Source: Bradyrhizobium sp. JYMT SZCCT0428 (GTDB lineage: Bacteria > Pseudomonadota > Alphaproteobacteria > Rhizobiales > Xanthobacteraceae). Taken from it: a stretch of 64,000 nucleotides of DNA. The stretch's first letter is position 1. Each line of letters begins with the position of its first letter. The DNA lies in assembly GCF_018131075.1 (NCBI RefSeq), contig NZ_JAFCLS010000029.1, positions 1-64,000 of the forward strand, read 5' to 3'. Of the stretch, positions 1 through 7,024 are shown in pieces. Under the pieces are notes generated by a model. The model saw nothing but the letters and a program-made list of their open reading frames with translations, had not been told where the DNA came from and did no database searches. The translations under genes were made by a program, and so were the position numbers.

Positions 1-89
1 CCTATCCCCAGGTTGGGCACGCTTAACAAGCACCATTCCAAGTGCCCCGATGCACCGGCTCCGACGCCGGCTCGGCCTGGACCAAATTT

Positions 90-461
90 CTAAGGCATGC
101 ACGGCCATGTGGCCGTTATGGCCGCATCGGCTAATTTAGCAAAACTTTCGTGCATTTTCGCAGGTTGGGCATCGATGTACTGCACGACGGCTCGTACCGC
201 TTGCGCCCGCGTGACGGAAGGTGGGATGCTGCATGCATCGCCTGAGTTGAAGGTTATTCCGTAGACCAAACCCATGCAAAATCCCTGGTCAAAAGGGTCA
301 TTACTGGCTGTTGGTAATAGAGCTAACCGGCACCCGGGCATGACAGTGTTCGCTGTATTATAATTACCATCGAGGGCACGTACTGATCCACCGCTCAACA
401 TCAGGGCCGCGATGACAGCAATTCCGCACAGGCTTAGTTTCGAAAGGGTGGACCTACCCAT
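90..461 (-). CDS. Rap1a/Tai-like immunity-family secreted protein
   Basis: A 123-aa protein. The N-terminal hydrophobic segment (about residues 8-30, ending near SVRA) looks like a signal peptide. The mature part has the spacing of the Rap1a/Tai immunity family: a Cys after the first helix (MPGCRLAL), a FCMGLVYG glycine motif, a CSIPPSVT segment followed by a helix with VVQYIDAQPA, and a terminal TWPC. Family members protect against type VI secreted amidase effectors, but many chromosomal relatives are orphans. No effector or T6SS gene is nearby. The start at 461 is preferred because the longer reading frame begins with a non-signal-like stretch; its ribosome site is weak. Confidence 0.65.
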   Translation of the reverse strand: MGRSTLSKLSLCGIAVIAALMLSGGSVRALDGNYNTANTVMPGCRLALLPTASNDPFDQGFCMGLVYGITFNSGDACSIPPSVTRAQAVRAVVQYIDAQPAKMHESFAKLADAAITATWPCMP

Positions 462-1083
462 CACACAAACTCCTACGCAACAGAACCGGGATTCAAGCGG
501 GCGCGGGCTGATTCGTTCCGGCATAAAGAACGCCCCGATGGGAGCCCCGAGGTGACGGCGCTGCGGCCGATGCCGATCCGCTAGCGCGAGATCGGGGTGA
601 TAAAATCCTTGTGCAGGGCGGTCGGTCTGCTAGCGCCATCGAACAACGGTAACGCCCGTGTTGTAATGGCTTATCTCGACAACGATCCCAGTTTGCCCGG
701 CCAGTTCCGGGCATTGAGCGCCTCCCAGCTCACTCATCTTAAAATGAGTGCCGACGTCCAATCTATTATCTTGCGCGTTACTCAAAATTTTACTCCACGA
801 CAAAAACGGCCTTAGAGTGAAATTTTAAACTCCCGCGCCGGGCCAGCGTTCCAAACGGCCGGGGAATTCACGCGGGTGGCAGCTCGGTCATATGGACTTC
901 CCGAAATGCCGGCCGACGCCCGCGTTAGTGATCGCGGCGCCACAGAAACACCGCGCCTGTCCACTGGTTGATTGCGTCGGCAGCGGCAGGCCAGCGGCCT
1001 GCTTGGCGTATTTCCAAGCCGTCCAGGCGCGCTGGCGTCGGTGCTCGTCGAAGTCGGCTTCAGTGCATCGCGGGAGGTGGTGC

Positions 1084-1122
1084 TGTCCTAATTAGGACAC
1101 TCACAATTCCGAATTAGGACAC
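1084..1122. repeat. Palindrome TGTCCTAATTAGGACA plus direct repeat
   Basis: A perfect 16-bp palindrome (1084-1099) is followed by a second AATTAGGACAC at 1112-1122. The two AATTAGGACAC copies start exactly 22 bp apart, about two helical turns. It could be a tandem protein-binding site or abutted ends of a lost insertion sequence; nothing in the window decides which. Confidence 0.4.
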
Positions 1123-1191
1123 AGGATGGGCCATATCGAATGGTGAGTTTCTGGGCATCGTGCCCCGCCTTGGAGGGGGCGATATGGAATG

Positions 1192-1228
1192 GGGCCCCAG
1201 CCAAGCCCCGGCTGGGGCCCTTTCATTT
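1192..1228 (+). terminator. Strong GC hairpin, possible terminator
   Basis: Arms GGGCCCCAGCC (1192-1202) and GGCTGGGGCCC (1210-1220) pair perfectly over 11 bp and are followed by TTTCATTT. The stem is that of an intrinsic terminator but the T tract is short, and no clear upstream gene is seen. Confidence 0.4.
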
Positions 1229-1323
1229 GGGCATCCGCAAGTTGGTCGCCCTTGTGGCTGATCTCATCGGGCCTAGAAACGTCGGAGTGGACATCTCGAG
1301 GCCGCCGCGCGCATATTGGTTAG

Positions 1324-1539
1324 ATGCCCCTCGGCACTAGTACTACGGTAATTTTTGCCTGCCCGAAGTGCGGCTTGGTGTACCGCGCCGTGCAAGAGCG
1401 GCGCTCGCCCAGTAGATTAGGAAGTTTTCAATGCGGGAATTGCGGTGCCGAGATTTACCGATGGTCCGGCTATTATGACTATCTGGGCTGGACTCGAGTT
1501 GAACCAAATGAACCGTCGGCGGATGGAGAATTAATTTGA
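1324..1539 (+). CDS. Small zinc-ribbon-like hypothetical protein
   Basis: A 71-aa protein with two CxxC knuckles, CPKC near residue 13 and CGNC near residue 37, spaced as in a zinc ribbon. It is rich in aromatic residues after the second knuckle (YRWSGYYDYLGW). Similar small proteins occur in Bradyrhizobium accessory regions from memory; function is unknown. No good ribosome-binding site precedes the ATG, so the start is uncertain. Confidence 0.5.
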   Translation: MPLGTSTTVIFACPKCGLVYRAVQERRSPSRLGSFQCGNCGAEIYRWSGYYDYLGWTRVEPNEPSADGELI

Positions 1540-1591
1540 CCCGTCTCAAAGGCCGCGGGCGAAAGCCGCCCCGACATTGCTTGGCAATGCC

Positions 1592-1701
1592 TTAGATCGG
1601 AAACTTGGTCACGATTGCCGCGATTACTGACATTGCCAATAGCGCCGCCCCGAACCAAAGCCATTTTGCGACCGCCAGGTATCCGGCTCTAGCTCGTTCA
1701 T
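1592..1701 (-). pseudogene. Frameshifted small membrane-peptide gene
   Basis: An ATG at 1701 preceded by AAGGGGAA opens a frame that stops early. Shifting by one base gives a continuous tail, AGYLAVAKWLWFG followed by a hydrophobic helix and TKFPI, ending at TAA 1592-1594. The 110-bp length is not a multiple of three. The sequence just upstream (1698-1720) matches the last codons of the RHH gene at 2323 (GLKAKGK stop), so this peptide gene once overlapped the stop of a second RHH copy. The frameshift call rests on how coherent the tail looks. Confidence 0.4.
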
Positions 1702-1771
1702 TTCCCCTTCGCCTTCAGCCCGCTCTCCGGCACGATCGCAAAACCTCTGTCTAATGGCGCTTGTCGGGGCA

Positions 1772-2062
1772 TCAAAGAAACTCCCGAAGTCGCGCGAGTT
1801 CAGCGACGTGCTCGGACAACAGGATCTCGGTGACCAGTGGCGGCTGCGGCGCTGTCTGAATTTCATACAAATGCCGAGTGGATTCGGGCTTGGCCATGAA
1901 CTCCCGAATGCAGTCGTCCAGGGTGCCGTCGATCAGCAGGTATGGACCGGTGCTCTCGGTGCGCCGCTGGTTGTTAAGGGAAGGCCATTTCCGAAGGATG
2001 GCCGGTGCGTTGAAATTGACGTGGGAGTCAGGTTCAGCCTTATGCGCCTCGTCGTCTGTCAT
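1772..2062 (-). CDS. Conserved Bradyrhizobium-type hypothetical protein
   Basis: A 96-aa soluble protein. The segment GPYLLIDGTLDDCIREFMA followed by HLYEI and a C-terminal ELARLREFL matches a short protein family that I recall as frequent in Bradyrhizobium genomes, with no assigned function. No signal peptide or membrane segment. It ends the minus-strand run that begins with the RHH gene upstream (2323-2520), 12 bp after the beta-flower gene. Confidence 0.65.
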   Translation of the reverse strand: MTDDEAHKAEPDSHVNFNAPAILRKWPSLNNQRRTESTGPYLLIDGTLDDCIREFMAKPESTRHLYEIQTAPQPPLVTEILLSEHVAELARLREFL

Positions 2063-2074
2063 TTCCGCTTCGCC

Positions 2075-2290
2075 TTAAGGCGCGGGGGCGTTGGGAAACA
2101 AGCGGTCGCTCGATTTGGCGAGCCGATTGTCAGCACCGGTAGAGTTAAGATGTCCGACGAATTCGCCCGTTAGTTTGTAGATTTTTTGACGGCGGAGCTT
2201 ATACAGCTTCCTTCCGGATAGGTCATAAATTGCGTTTGCAATGACGGCAGCGACGTACTGTCCTTCGCTGTTGAATATTTTTCCGTCCAT
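2075..2290 (-). CDS. 4-fold beta-flower-like repeat protein
   Basis: A 71-aa protein whose first 50 residues repeat the pattern of a strand plus a G-x-x turn: KIFNSEGQYV, AIYDLSGRKL, KIYKLTGEFVGHL. That is the signature of small 4-fold beta-flower domains, which are uncharacterised. The start at 2290 is well supported by GGAGGTGACG directly before the ATG. The C-terminal 20 residues (after GHLN) look unrelated to the domain and may be a fused tail from rearrangement. Confidence 0.6.
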   Translation of the reverse strand: MDGKIFNSEGQYVAAVIANAIYDLSGRKLYKLRRQKIYKLTGEFVGHLNSTGADNRLAKSSDRLFPNAPAP

Positions 2291-2322
2291 CGTCACCTCC
2301 CTTAGGACAATCAGCCCCTTCC

Positions 2323-2520
2323 TTATTTCCCCTTCGCCTTCAGCCCTAGCTGTACCAGCCGGCGGATTGCCTCGGACAAGGAAGGCATATCGGGCTGGTT
2401 TTCTGCCCATCTGACGATTGACGCGCGCGTAGCCGGATCGGCACGAAAACCCATTAATGGAGTGGTGCCAGTCCGTGGCCGACCAATGACTTTTTGTTTA
2501 ACAGTCCTTGCTTTCTTCAT
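2323..2520 (-). CDS. Ribbon-helix-helix regulator or orphan antitoxin
   Basis: A 65-aa basic protein. After a Lys/Arg-rich N-terminus, LMGFRADPATRASI looks like the DNA-contacting strand and first helix, and SLSEAIRRLVQLGL like the second helix of an RHH domain. No toxin gene is adjacent, so it may be a stand-alone repressor. A palindrome, TTTTGT-ATA-ACAAAA, starts 4 bp upstream of the start codon and overlaps a TATAC -10-like element, which suggests autoregulation. The C-terminal codons are duplicated at 1698-1720. Confidence 0.65.
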   Translation of the reverse strand: MKKARTVKQKVIGRPRTGTTPLMGFRADPATRASIVRWAENQPDMPSLSEAIRRLVQLGLKAKGK

Positions 2521-2523
2521 ACT

Positions 2524-2538
2524 TTTTGTATAACAAAA
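2524..2538 (-). promoter_or_regulatory. Candidate RHH operator
   Basis: The arms TTTTGT (2524-2529) and ACAAAA (2533-2538) are perfect inverted repeats around ATA, immediately upstream of the RHH start. On the minus strand TTATAC could also serve as a -10 element. Operator role is inferred. Confidence 0.4.
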
Positions 2539-2630
2539 TAGCAAGCCGAGGGGAAGCTGTTTCTGCTGCTTGGGGCACCTCGGCCGGTTTATGCCGACAG
2601 CGACAGCAAGGCCCTGTGCAGGAGCCAGCG

Positions 2631-2894
2631 CTAAGCCGCAGTGAGTACCTGTTCGTGCTGTTGGATAAGACGCCCTTCAAGGCCGGCAATGGTCATCCTG
2701 AGATTGTCTCGCCGCTCGATCAGCGACCTCGCCAGCATCGGATACTTGGCGTCAGCTTGGTCGGAAATTCCGGCGCGCTTTTCTTCGGCTTCGATGTCGG
2801 ATTCGATCAGCTGAAGCGTGCGAACGAGATCAGCTAGTATCTTACGAATTACGATGATCTCGCGCGTTGTGTCAAAATGGGGCTGCATGTTCAT
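2631..2894 (-). CDS. Small coiled-coil hypothetical protein
   Basis: An 87-aa, highly charged, almost entirely helical protein with heptad-like segments (REIIVIRKILADLVRTLQLIE and a C-terminal RRDNLRMTIAGLEGRL). It resembles a small Bradyrhizobium family from memory. A start at 2894 or two codons later (2888) is possible. Function unknown; no membrane or signal segment. Confidence 0.55.
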   Translation of the reverse strand: MNMQPHFDTTREIIVIRKILADLVRTLQLIESDIEAEEKRAGISDQADAKYPMLARSLIERRDNLRMTIAGLEGRLIQQHEQVLTAA

Positions 2895-3054
2895 GGGCGT
2901 GCTCCGAATGTCTGAGTTCGGCACATCAAGAGTTTTATGCCGAACAGTTGAAGCATCCATCGCAAGCGGCTTGCCAGTTGCGACCCGTAAGAACACGGTC
3001 ATCGAGATTATCAAGCCGCAAAGACCCCGAAACCCCCGAACAGAAGAGCGCGGT

Positions 3055-3456
3055 TCAGGCCGGCGGGTTCTTCGCCGCTCGGAAGACGAAACCGGGCAGT
3101 GGCCATGGCGGCGCGCTGCGTTCGCCGCGTTCCCATCGGGCGTATTTCTCAGCCGTCCATGCGGCTTCATGGCGCCAGTTGTCAAAGTCCTCTGGTGTTC
3201 GCCTTGGAAGGTATTCGGCCCAGGCGGCAAGGAAGGCCACGCGCGCGTCCTCATAGGTCGCGGCTGCGCCGGATCGGTGGTCGCGACTGGCGCCGTTAAC
3301 GCTGAAGCCGCAGTCCCAGGTCCAATAGGTGAAGCCCCTTAGCCCCTCCGCTCTGGCTATCGTCCCAACATGCACGTCGTCATACCAAAGGTGCCATGTC
3401 TCGCTAGGAGCCTCAGGAAAGCGTCGGCGCGACAACTGGGGCTTATCGCCATCCAT
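3055..3456 (-). CDS. Conserved hypothetical protein, Trp-rich
   Basis: A 133-aa protein with an N-terminal WHLWYDDVHVGTIA, a middle GFTYWTWDCGFS and a C-terminal segment typical of short accessory proteins in rhizobia that record DNA or plant-associated regions; I cannot name the family. Its ATG overlaps the stop of the upstream ligase fragment (ATGA at 3456), so the two are translationally coupled. Confidence 0.55.
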   Translation of the reverse strand: MDGDKPQLSRRRFPEAPSETWHLWYDDVHVGTIARAEGLRGFTYWTWDCGFSVNGASRDHRSGAAATYEDARVAFLAAWAEYLPRRTPEDFDNWRHEAAWTAEKYARWERGERSAPPWPLPGFVFRAAKNPPA

Positions 3457-3806
3457 CAGGAGAACGCATCCTTGGCCCGCAGCATGGCGGGAGAGGCGGG
3501 GTTTTTGACCTTCACCCCGTTAGGTGACCGGCCCGGCCGGTACGGTCGATCGTCCAGCTTGGAGACCAGACCCTCCAAGCCCATGAGGCAGGCATGTCGG
3601 AATAGCTCTGGCCCTATCTCGCCTCGCTCGAAGTCGGACAGGAATATGCCATCCATCCGCCGCGCAAGCAGCCGGGCGAGGTTCGTCTTCCGCATGGTGA
3701 GCGGTAGCTTCCGGATGTCGTCGCCGTCGCTCACCAGCATATCGAAGGCATAGAACTGCACTTCGTCATTATGCTTGCGGCTGTGTAGGCCGTCGGAGCT
3801 ACGCAT
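3456..3806 (-). pseudogene. Truncated ATP-dependent DNA ligase fragment
   Basis: A 116-aa product matching the central part of LigD/LigC-type ATP-dependent ligases: VQFYAFDMLVSDGDDIRKLPL, then FERGEIGPELFRHACLMGLEGLVSK and VKVKNPASPAM. The GLEGLVSK segment is motif IV and VKVKN motif V. The KxDG lysine that accepts AMP and the OB domain are missing, so it cannot ligate alone. It overlaps the next upstream gene by 8 bp. Short fragments of this sort are common in Bradyrhizobium from memory; whether the product has another role is unknown. Confidence 0.65.
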
Positions 3807-3978
3807 TTGTCTGCAATATTAATTTCTCAGTCGGTTTCGCGCGGGGGACCCTCCAATCTGCTGTCACGAGGATTCCTTGCTCGGCTTCTTCAGCAAGTTT
3901 GTGGAGGAGCCTCACTTTGTCCGGGTCAGGTTCGACCAGGGCTAGCCGGCGGTATCTCACAGCTTTTGGGTTACTCAT
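3799..3978 (-). CDS. Small conserved hypothetical protein
   Basis: A 59-aa protein starting SNPKAVRYRRLALVEPDPDK and containing LLHKLAEEAEQGILVTADW. The pattern (residues with YRRLAL, then a helix, then TADW) matches a small family I remember from Bradyrhizobium accessory DNA. It overlaps the ligase fragment by 8 bp. Function unknown. Confidence 0.55.
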   Translation of the reverse strand: MSNPKAVRYRRLALVEPDPDKVRLLHKLAEEAEQGILVTADWRVPRAKPTEKLILQTNA

Positions 3979-4116
3979 GGCAATTGACCTTACGCAACAA
4001 ACTATGATCCGAAGATAGGGAGCGCGCTGAGAAATTGGAGTCCTTCTAAGTGCGCAAGCGAACAATCGCGGGGAGCGATCAGGGCACGTGCACAGGAAAT
4101 TTGGACGCTTCACCAA

Positions 4117-4266
4117 CTAAAATAGGGTGTAGATGAAAGGTGCGACCGCTGTGCCCTTGGTGAGGACCACAAGTCCGCCGAGCACGACCATCATGATCAG
4201 GATCGGTAGCAGCCAGAACTTCTTCCGGAATCGCATGAACTGCCAAAGCTCGGCAACGAACCGCAT
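4117..4266 (-). CDS. DUF5989-like small membrane protein (49 aa)
   Basis: A 49-aa protein read from ATG 4264-4266 to TAG 4117-4119. It has the pattern of DUF5989: an amphipathic N-terminus (ELWQFMRFRKKFWLLP), one transmembrane helix and a TKGTAVAPFIYTLF end. Family members usually sit beside SxtJ-like and carbamoyltransferase genes of saxitoxin-type or polysaccharide clusters. None of those partners is present here, so it appears orphaned. Strong family resemblance by eye makes this real despite its size. Confidence 0.75.
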   Translation of the reverse strand: MRFVAELWQFMRFRKKFWLLPILIMMVVLGGLVVLTKGTAVAPFIYTLF

Positions 4267-4352
4267 GTTTCAAACCTTGGATGAGCCGCGCGCGAAGAAG
4301 ATTAACGGTGCGGTGTCGTAGGGCTAGGACTGAGTGCCCCGGCCGCCCCCCG

Positions 4353-4556
4353 CTAGAGCTTCTTGATGACGGCCTTGGCCGCCTCGCCCGCGGCATCTTC
4401 GGAGCCGGAATCCGCTGGTGTTACGATGCTCAATATATCTTTCCCGTTTGTCCGGGAAGCGATGCACGGGCGTCGGTCGGTTCGGGTTATTGAAGCGCGC
4501 CACAAACCCGGCTTTCGCTGAAACGTCATGATGGAAAACTTCGCTGGGTCGGCCAT
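4353..4556 (-). CDS. Small conserved hypothetical protein
   Basis: A 67-aa protein starting ADPAKFSIMTFQRKPGLWRA and ending in an acidic helix (SEDAAGEAAKAVIKKL). Related short proteins with FQRKPGxWRA and a TPxDxxSE motif occur in Bradyrhizobium, from memory. GAGGAG lies 8 bp before the ATG at 4556. It lies closest to the tRNA-Tyr boundary of the island. Function unknown. Confidence 0.6.
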   Translation of the reverse strand: MADPAKFSIMTFQRKPGLWRASITRTDRRPCIASRTNGKDILSIVTPADSGSEDAAGEAAKAVIKKL

Positions 4557-4656
4557 TTGGATCTCCTCGTGGACTTGAGCGTTACCCAGGGAGTTACCCC
4601 GGGGATGGCTTTCCGAGAAGCGCTCTCCCAAAATGGTCTTAAGTTATTGATTTTAT

Positions 4657-4742
4657 TGGTGGGGGAAGAAGGACTCGAACCTTCGAAGTCATAAGACGGC
4701 TGATTTACAGTCAGCTCCCTTTGCCACTCGGGACACTCCCCC
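4657..4742 (-). tRNA. tRNA-Tyr (GTA)
   Basis: The reverse complement folds as an 86-nt class II tRNA: acceptor GGGGGAG pairs with TTCCCCC, anticodon loop CTGTAAA gives GTA, a long variable arm is present, and the 3' CCA is encoded. It precedes rlmB, and its 3' end faces the accessory DNA at 1-4656. Confidence 0.93.
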
Positions 4743-4943
4743 GTTTAACTGCATCGCAAACCCAACCGCTTGATGGCGGCGGACAGGCCATGGATGACGT
4801 TAATACCTGGAGCCGATGGCGCGCTCCCGGTCGGCGCGTTTATGGGCGAAGGGCCATGGCAAAGTCAACCAAGGGAAGCCTCCAAAAGCACCCCCAAAGG
4901 GGCCAAATTGCCATAATCCGGATCCCGTGACACAAGCTGGCCC

Positions 4944-5771
4944 ATGAGCGATCGCGACCGAAAACCGCCGTTCCGCCGTGGCGGCGGCAAACCCTTCGAA
5001 AAAGGCCGGAAACCGGGCGGTCGCCCGGCCTGGCGCGACCGGGACACCAGCCCGGACGGGCCGGCGATTCTCTATGGCTGGCATACGGTTGCGGCGGCTT
5101 TGGCCAATCCGGAACGCCAGATCCGCAAACTATTTCTGACCGAGAACGCCGCCCGGCGCTTGGCCGACGAGAATATAGACACCCGCGTGCCCCCGGAACT
5201 GGTCCGGCCGAGCGCGATCGACCAGCGGCTGGGCCCCGATGCCGTGCATCAGGGCCTGCTCGCGGAGGCCGATCCCCTGCCCTCGCCGGATATCGATACG
5301 CTTGATCAGGAGGGCATCGTGCTCGTGCTCGACCAGATCACCGATCCGCACAATGTCGGCGCCATCCTGCGCTCGGCCGCGGCATTTGCGGTCAAGGCAA
5401 TCGTCACGACGGCGCGTCACAGCCCCGAGGCGACCGGCGTGCTGGCGAAGTCGGCGTCCGGCGCGCTGGAAATGGTGCCTGTCGTGACCGTGCAGAATCT
5501 CGCCCGCGCGCTGAACGAGTTGAACGACCGCGGCTTCATGACCGTTGGCCTCGACAGCGAAGGCAGCGAAGACCTCGGCGCTGTCGCACTACAGCAACCG
5601 CTGGCGTTGGTATTGGGCGCCGAAGGCAAGGGCTTGCGGCAATTGACGCGCGAGACCTGCAGCGTTGTGGCGCGCCTCGACATGCCCGGCCAGATCAAGA
5701 GCCTGAACGTCTCGAACGCCGCGGTGCTGGCGCTCTATATCGGCGCCTCCAGGCTGGGATTGATGAAATAA
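4944..5771 (+). CDS. rlmB: 23S rRNA (guanosine-2'-O)-methyltransferase RlmB
   Basis: A 275-aa SpoU/TrmH-family enzyme that methylates the 2'-OH of G2251 in the 23S peptidyl-transferase P loop. The N-terminal 35 residues are a basic Gly/Arg/Lys-rich extension. The substrate-binding domain follows (GWHTVAAALANPERQIRKL). The SPOUT domain has motif 1 (DPHNVGAILRSAAAF), motif 2 (LVLGAEGKGLRQLTR) and motif 3 (IKSLNVSNAAVLALY), i.e. the SAM-binding trefoil knot. It is monocistronic, divergent from tRNA-Tyr, and ends at a bidirectional terminator. Confidence 0.93.
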   Translation: MSDRDRKPPFRRGGGKPFEKGRKPGGRPAWRDRDTSPDGPAILYGWHTVAAALANPERQIRKLFLTENAARRLADENIDTRVPPELVRPSAIDQRLGPDAVHQGLLAEADPLPSPDIDTLDQEGIVLVLDQITDPHNVGAILRSAAAFAVKAIVTTARHSPEATGVLAKSASGALEMVPVVTVQNLARALNELNDRGFMTVGLDSEGSEDLGAVALQQPLALVLGAEGKGLRQLTRETCSVVARLDMPGQIKSLNVSNAAVLALYIGASRLGLMK

Positions 5772-5777
5772 AAACAA

Positions 5778-5804
5778 CGCCCGCTCGCATGATGCGAACG
5801 GGCG
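5778..5804. terminator. Bidirectional terminator
   Basis: CGCCCG-C-TCGCA and TGCGA-A-CGGGCG pair with one mismatch around TGA. A-rich DNA precedes and T-rich DNA (TTCGTTTTGA) follows, so it can terminate rlmB and the convergent Gly/Tyr-rich gene. Confidence 0.7.
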
Positions 5805-5829
5805 CGTTCGTTTTGATTCGAAGTTTGGA

Positions 5830-6300
5830 TCAGTAACGGCCGAAGCGCGCGCCGCGATAGCCGTAACGAGCGCCGTAGCCATAACGTCCGGCATAACCGT
5901 AACGGGCGCCGTAGCCATAGCGGAAGCCCGAACGGTACCCGTAGCGGTAGCCGTACGCGCGCGGGGCTACGACGCCACTGCCGTAGCCATAGCCGTAATA
6001 CGGACGATAGCCGACGACGGTGTCTTCCTGATAGACGCGGGCCGGAGCCCAGGCGCCGGGACCGGAATAGGTCGGGCCCTGGTTGACGTAGTAATATTGC
6101 TGCACGGGATCGGCGAGCCGGGCATAACCCCAACCCACGCCGCCACAGGGATTGCAGCCCGCCGAGGTATAGGTCGCAACGACCGGCGCCGCGTAGACGA
6201 CGGGCGCAGCGTAACCGCAGCTCGTATAACCGCAGGCCATCGCGGGCGCAGTGGCCATCACGGCGACGGCCGCGACCAGTCCTGAAATCAGATGACGCAT
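5830..6300 (-). CDS. Secreted Gly/Tyr/Arg-rich repeat protein
   Basis: A 156-aa protein with a clear signal peptide (RHLISGLVAAVAVMATAPAMA cleaved before CGYTS). The mature N-terminus has four Cys in CGYTSCGY and CNPCGG contexts. From about residue 95 to the end it is an imperfect repeat of RYGY/GARYGYRG units. Such low-complexity envelope proteins are common in Bradyrhizobium, with unknown function. The start at 6300 is chosen because it begins the signal peptide and has AGGAGAGT upstream. Confidence 0.75.
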   Translation of the reverse strand: MRHLISGLVAAVAVMATAPAMACGYTSCGYAAPVVYAAPVVATYTSAGCNPCGGVGWGYARLADPVQQYYYVNQGPTYSGPGAWAPARVYQEDTVVGYRPYYGYGYGSGVVAPRAYGYRYGYRSGFRYGYGARYGYAGRYGYGARYGYRGARFGRY

Positions 6301-6349
6301 TACTCTCTCCTGTAGGTGTTTGCCTGTTGGTGTTCTTGTTGGCGTGGTT

Positions 6350-6808
6350 TTATGGGCGTGGAAGCAGCCCCGTGGGATGCCGACGACGCCGGTCTTCCTG
6401 CGGTGCGTAGATGATCTCGGGCGGATTGACCGGCACGTTGGATTGCGCCGGCAGCGGCGCCGACTGCGCAGACCAGGATTGGTGATAGCTTTCGGCCGGC
6501 TGCGGCAACCTTCGATTTGCCGGCGGCTCGATTTCCAGACGGCCGTAACCGGGCAGATGACCCGCGCTCGGATAATAATGACCGACACGCGGAACCGGAT
6601 CGACATAGCGGCCACCATAGACGGTCGGCTGCACATGCGTGCCCCTGAGGAGGCCCCAGTCGCCCTCGACCACCGAATAGGATGCATCGACGCCGTTGAT
6701 GATGACGGGAACACCGGGGCGACCCGGAATCACGATCTCAAAGCCGCCGCCGGCCAGGGCCGTCGACGTCGTCGCCATCAGAATTGCCAGTGTCACGCCA
6801 ATGCGCAT
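6350..6808 (-). CDS. Secreted hypothetical protein
   Basis: A 152-aa protein with a signal peptide (RIGVTLAILMATTSTALA) followed by GGGFEIVIPGRPGVPVIINGVDAS, a region that continues with YSVVEGDWGL and a Tyr/Pro-rich middle. The C-terminus is Pro/Gln/Arg-rich. Its upstream position relative to the Gly/Tyr-rich protein on the same strand, 49 bp apart, suggests a shared transcript. Start at 6808 rather than ten codons earlier because the signal peptide begins there. No enzymatic motif seen. Confidence 0.65.
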   Translation of the reverse strand: MRIGVTLAILMATTSTALAGGGFEIVIPGRPGVPVIINGVDASYSVVEGDWGLLRGTHVQPTVYGGRYVDPVPRVGHYYPSAGHLPGYGRLEIEPPANRRLPQPAESYHQSWSAQSAPLPAQSNVPVNPPEIIYAPQEDRRRRHPTGLLPRP

Positions 6809-6961
6809 CGCACGGGATCCCGTTTCCTCTGACCGCAATCTAATCGAACGGGCACCCCCAAGGGTTAAGGGGCCGGACCAAACTGCCGGTAAGGCTAACG
6901 CGTCAGCATCCGCTGCCGTTCAATTGCGAGCGAACCTGATCAGCAATTGTTAACGGGGCAT

Positions 6962-7015
6962 TCTCTCTCGTCATTGCCCGATGCGCAATTGCGCATCGGG
7001 GAATGACGAGAGAGA
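6962..7015. repeat. Long near-perfect palindromic repeat
   Basis: Arms of 27 bp (6962-6988 and 6989-7015) pair with a single G/G mismatch; the centre is GATGCGC-AATT-GCGCATC. It lies just after the stop of the Ni/Co transporter gene and may act as its terminator. The GCGCATCGGGGAAT core recurs in the repeat at 54573-54675, so it belongs to a dispersed family. Confidence 0.75.
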
Positions 7016-7024
7016 GCGAAAATC

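Larger units (their letters stand above)
462..1323. other. Mostly non-coding island DNA with repeats
   Basis: No convincing intact gene. An open frame at 597-815 (+) contains VVMAYLDNDPS, which vaguely resembles the Rap1a-family helix and may be a decayed copy. At 1030-1070 lies a 41-bp sequence found again, inverted, at 18820-18860. At 1084-1122 is a perfect 16-bp palindrome followed by a second AATTAGGACAC. A strong GC-rich hairpin sits at 1192-1220. Confidence 0.4.
1..4656. mobile_element. Accessory island next to tRNA-Tyr
   Basis: This stretch runs from the window edge to the 3' end of tRNA-Tyr, a common integration target. It holds about a dozen short genes, mostly on the minus strand, several of which look like truncated or orphan pieces (ligase fragment, RHH 3' tail copy, frameshifted peptide gene). 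No integrase and no second copy of the tRNA 3' end are visible here, so the other boundary would lie left of the window. Calling it an island is inferred from gene content and position. Confidence 0.5.

Noticed and set aside
892..1095. Small plus-strand frame with an Arg/Ser-rich product
   Set aside because: It overlaps a dispersed repeat found inverted elsewhere and has no domain or ribosome site.
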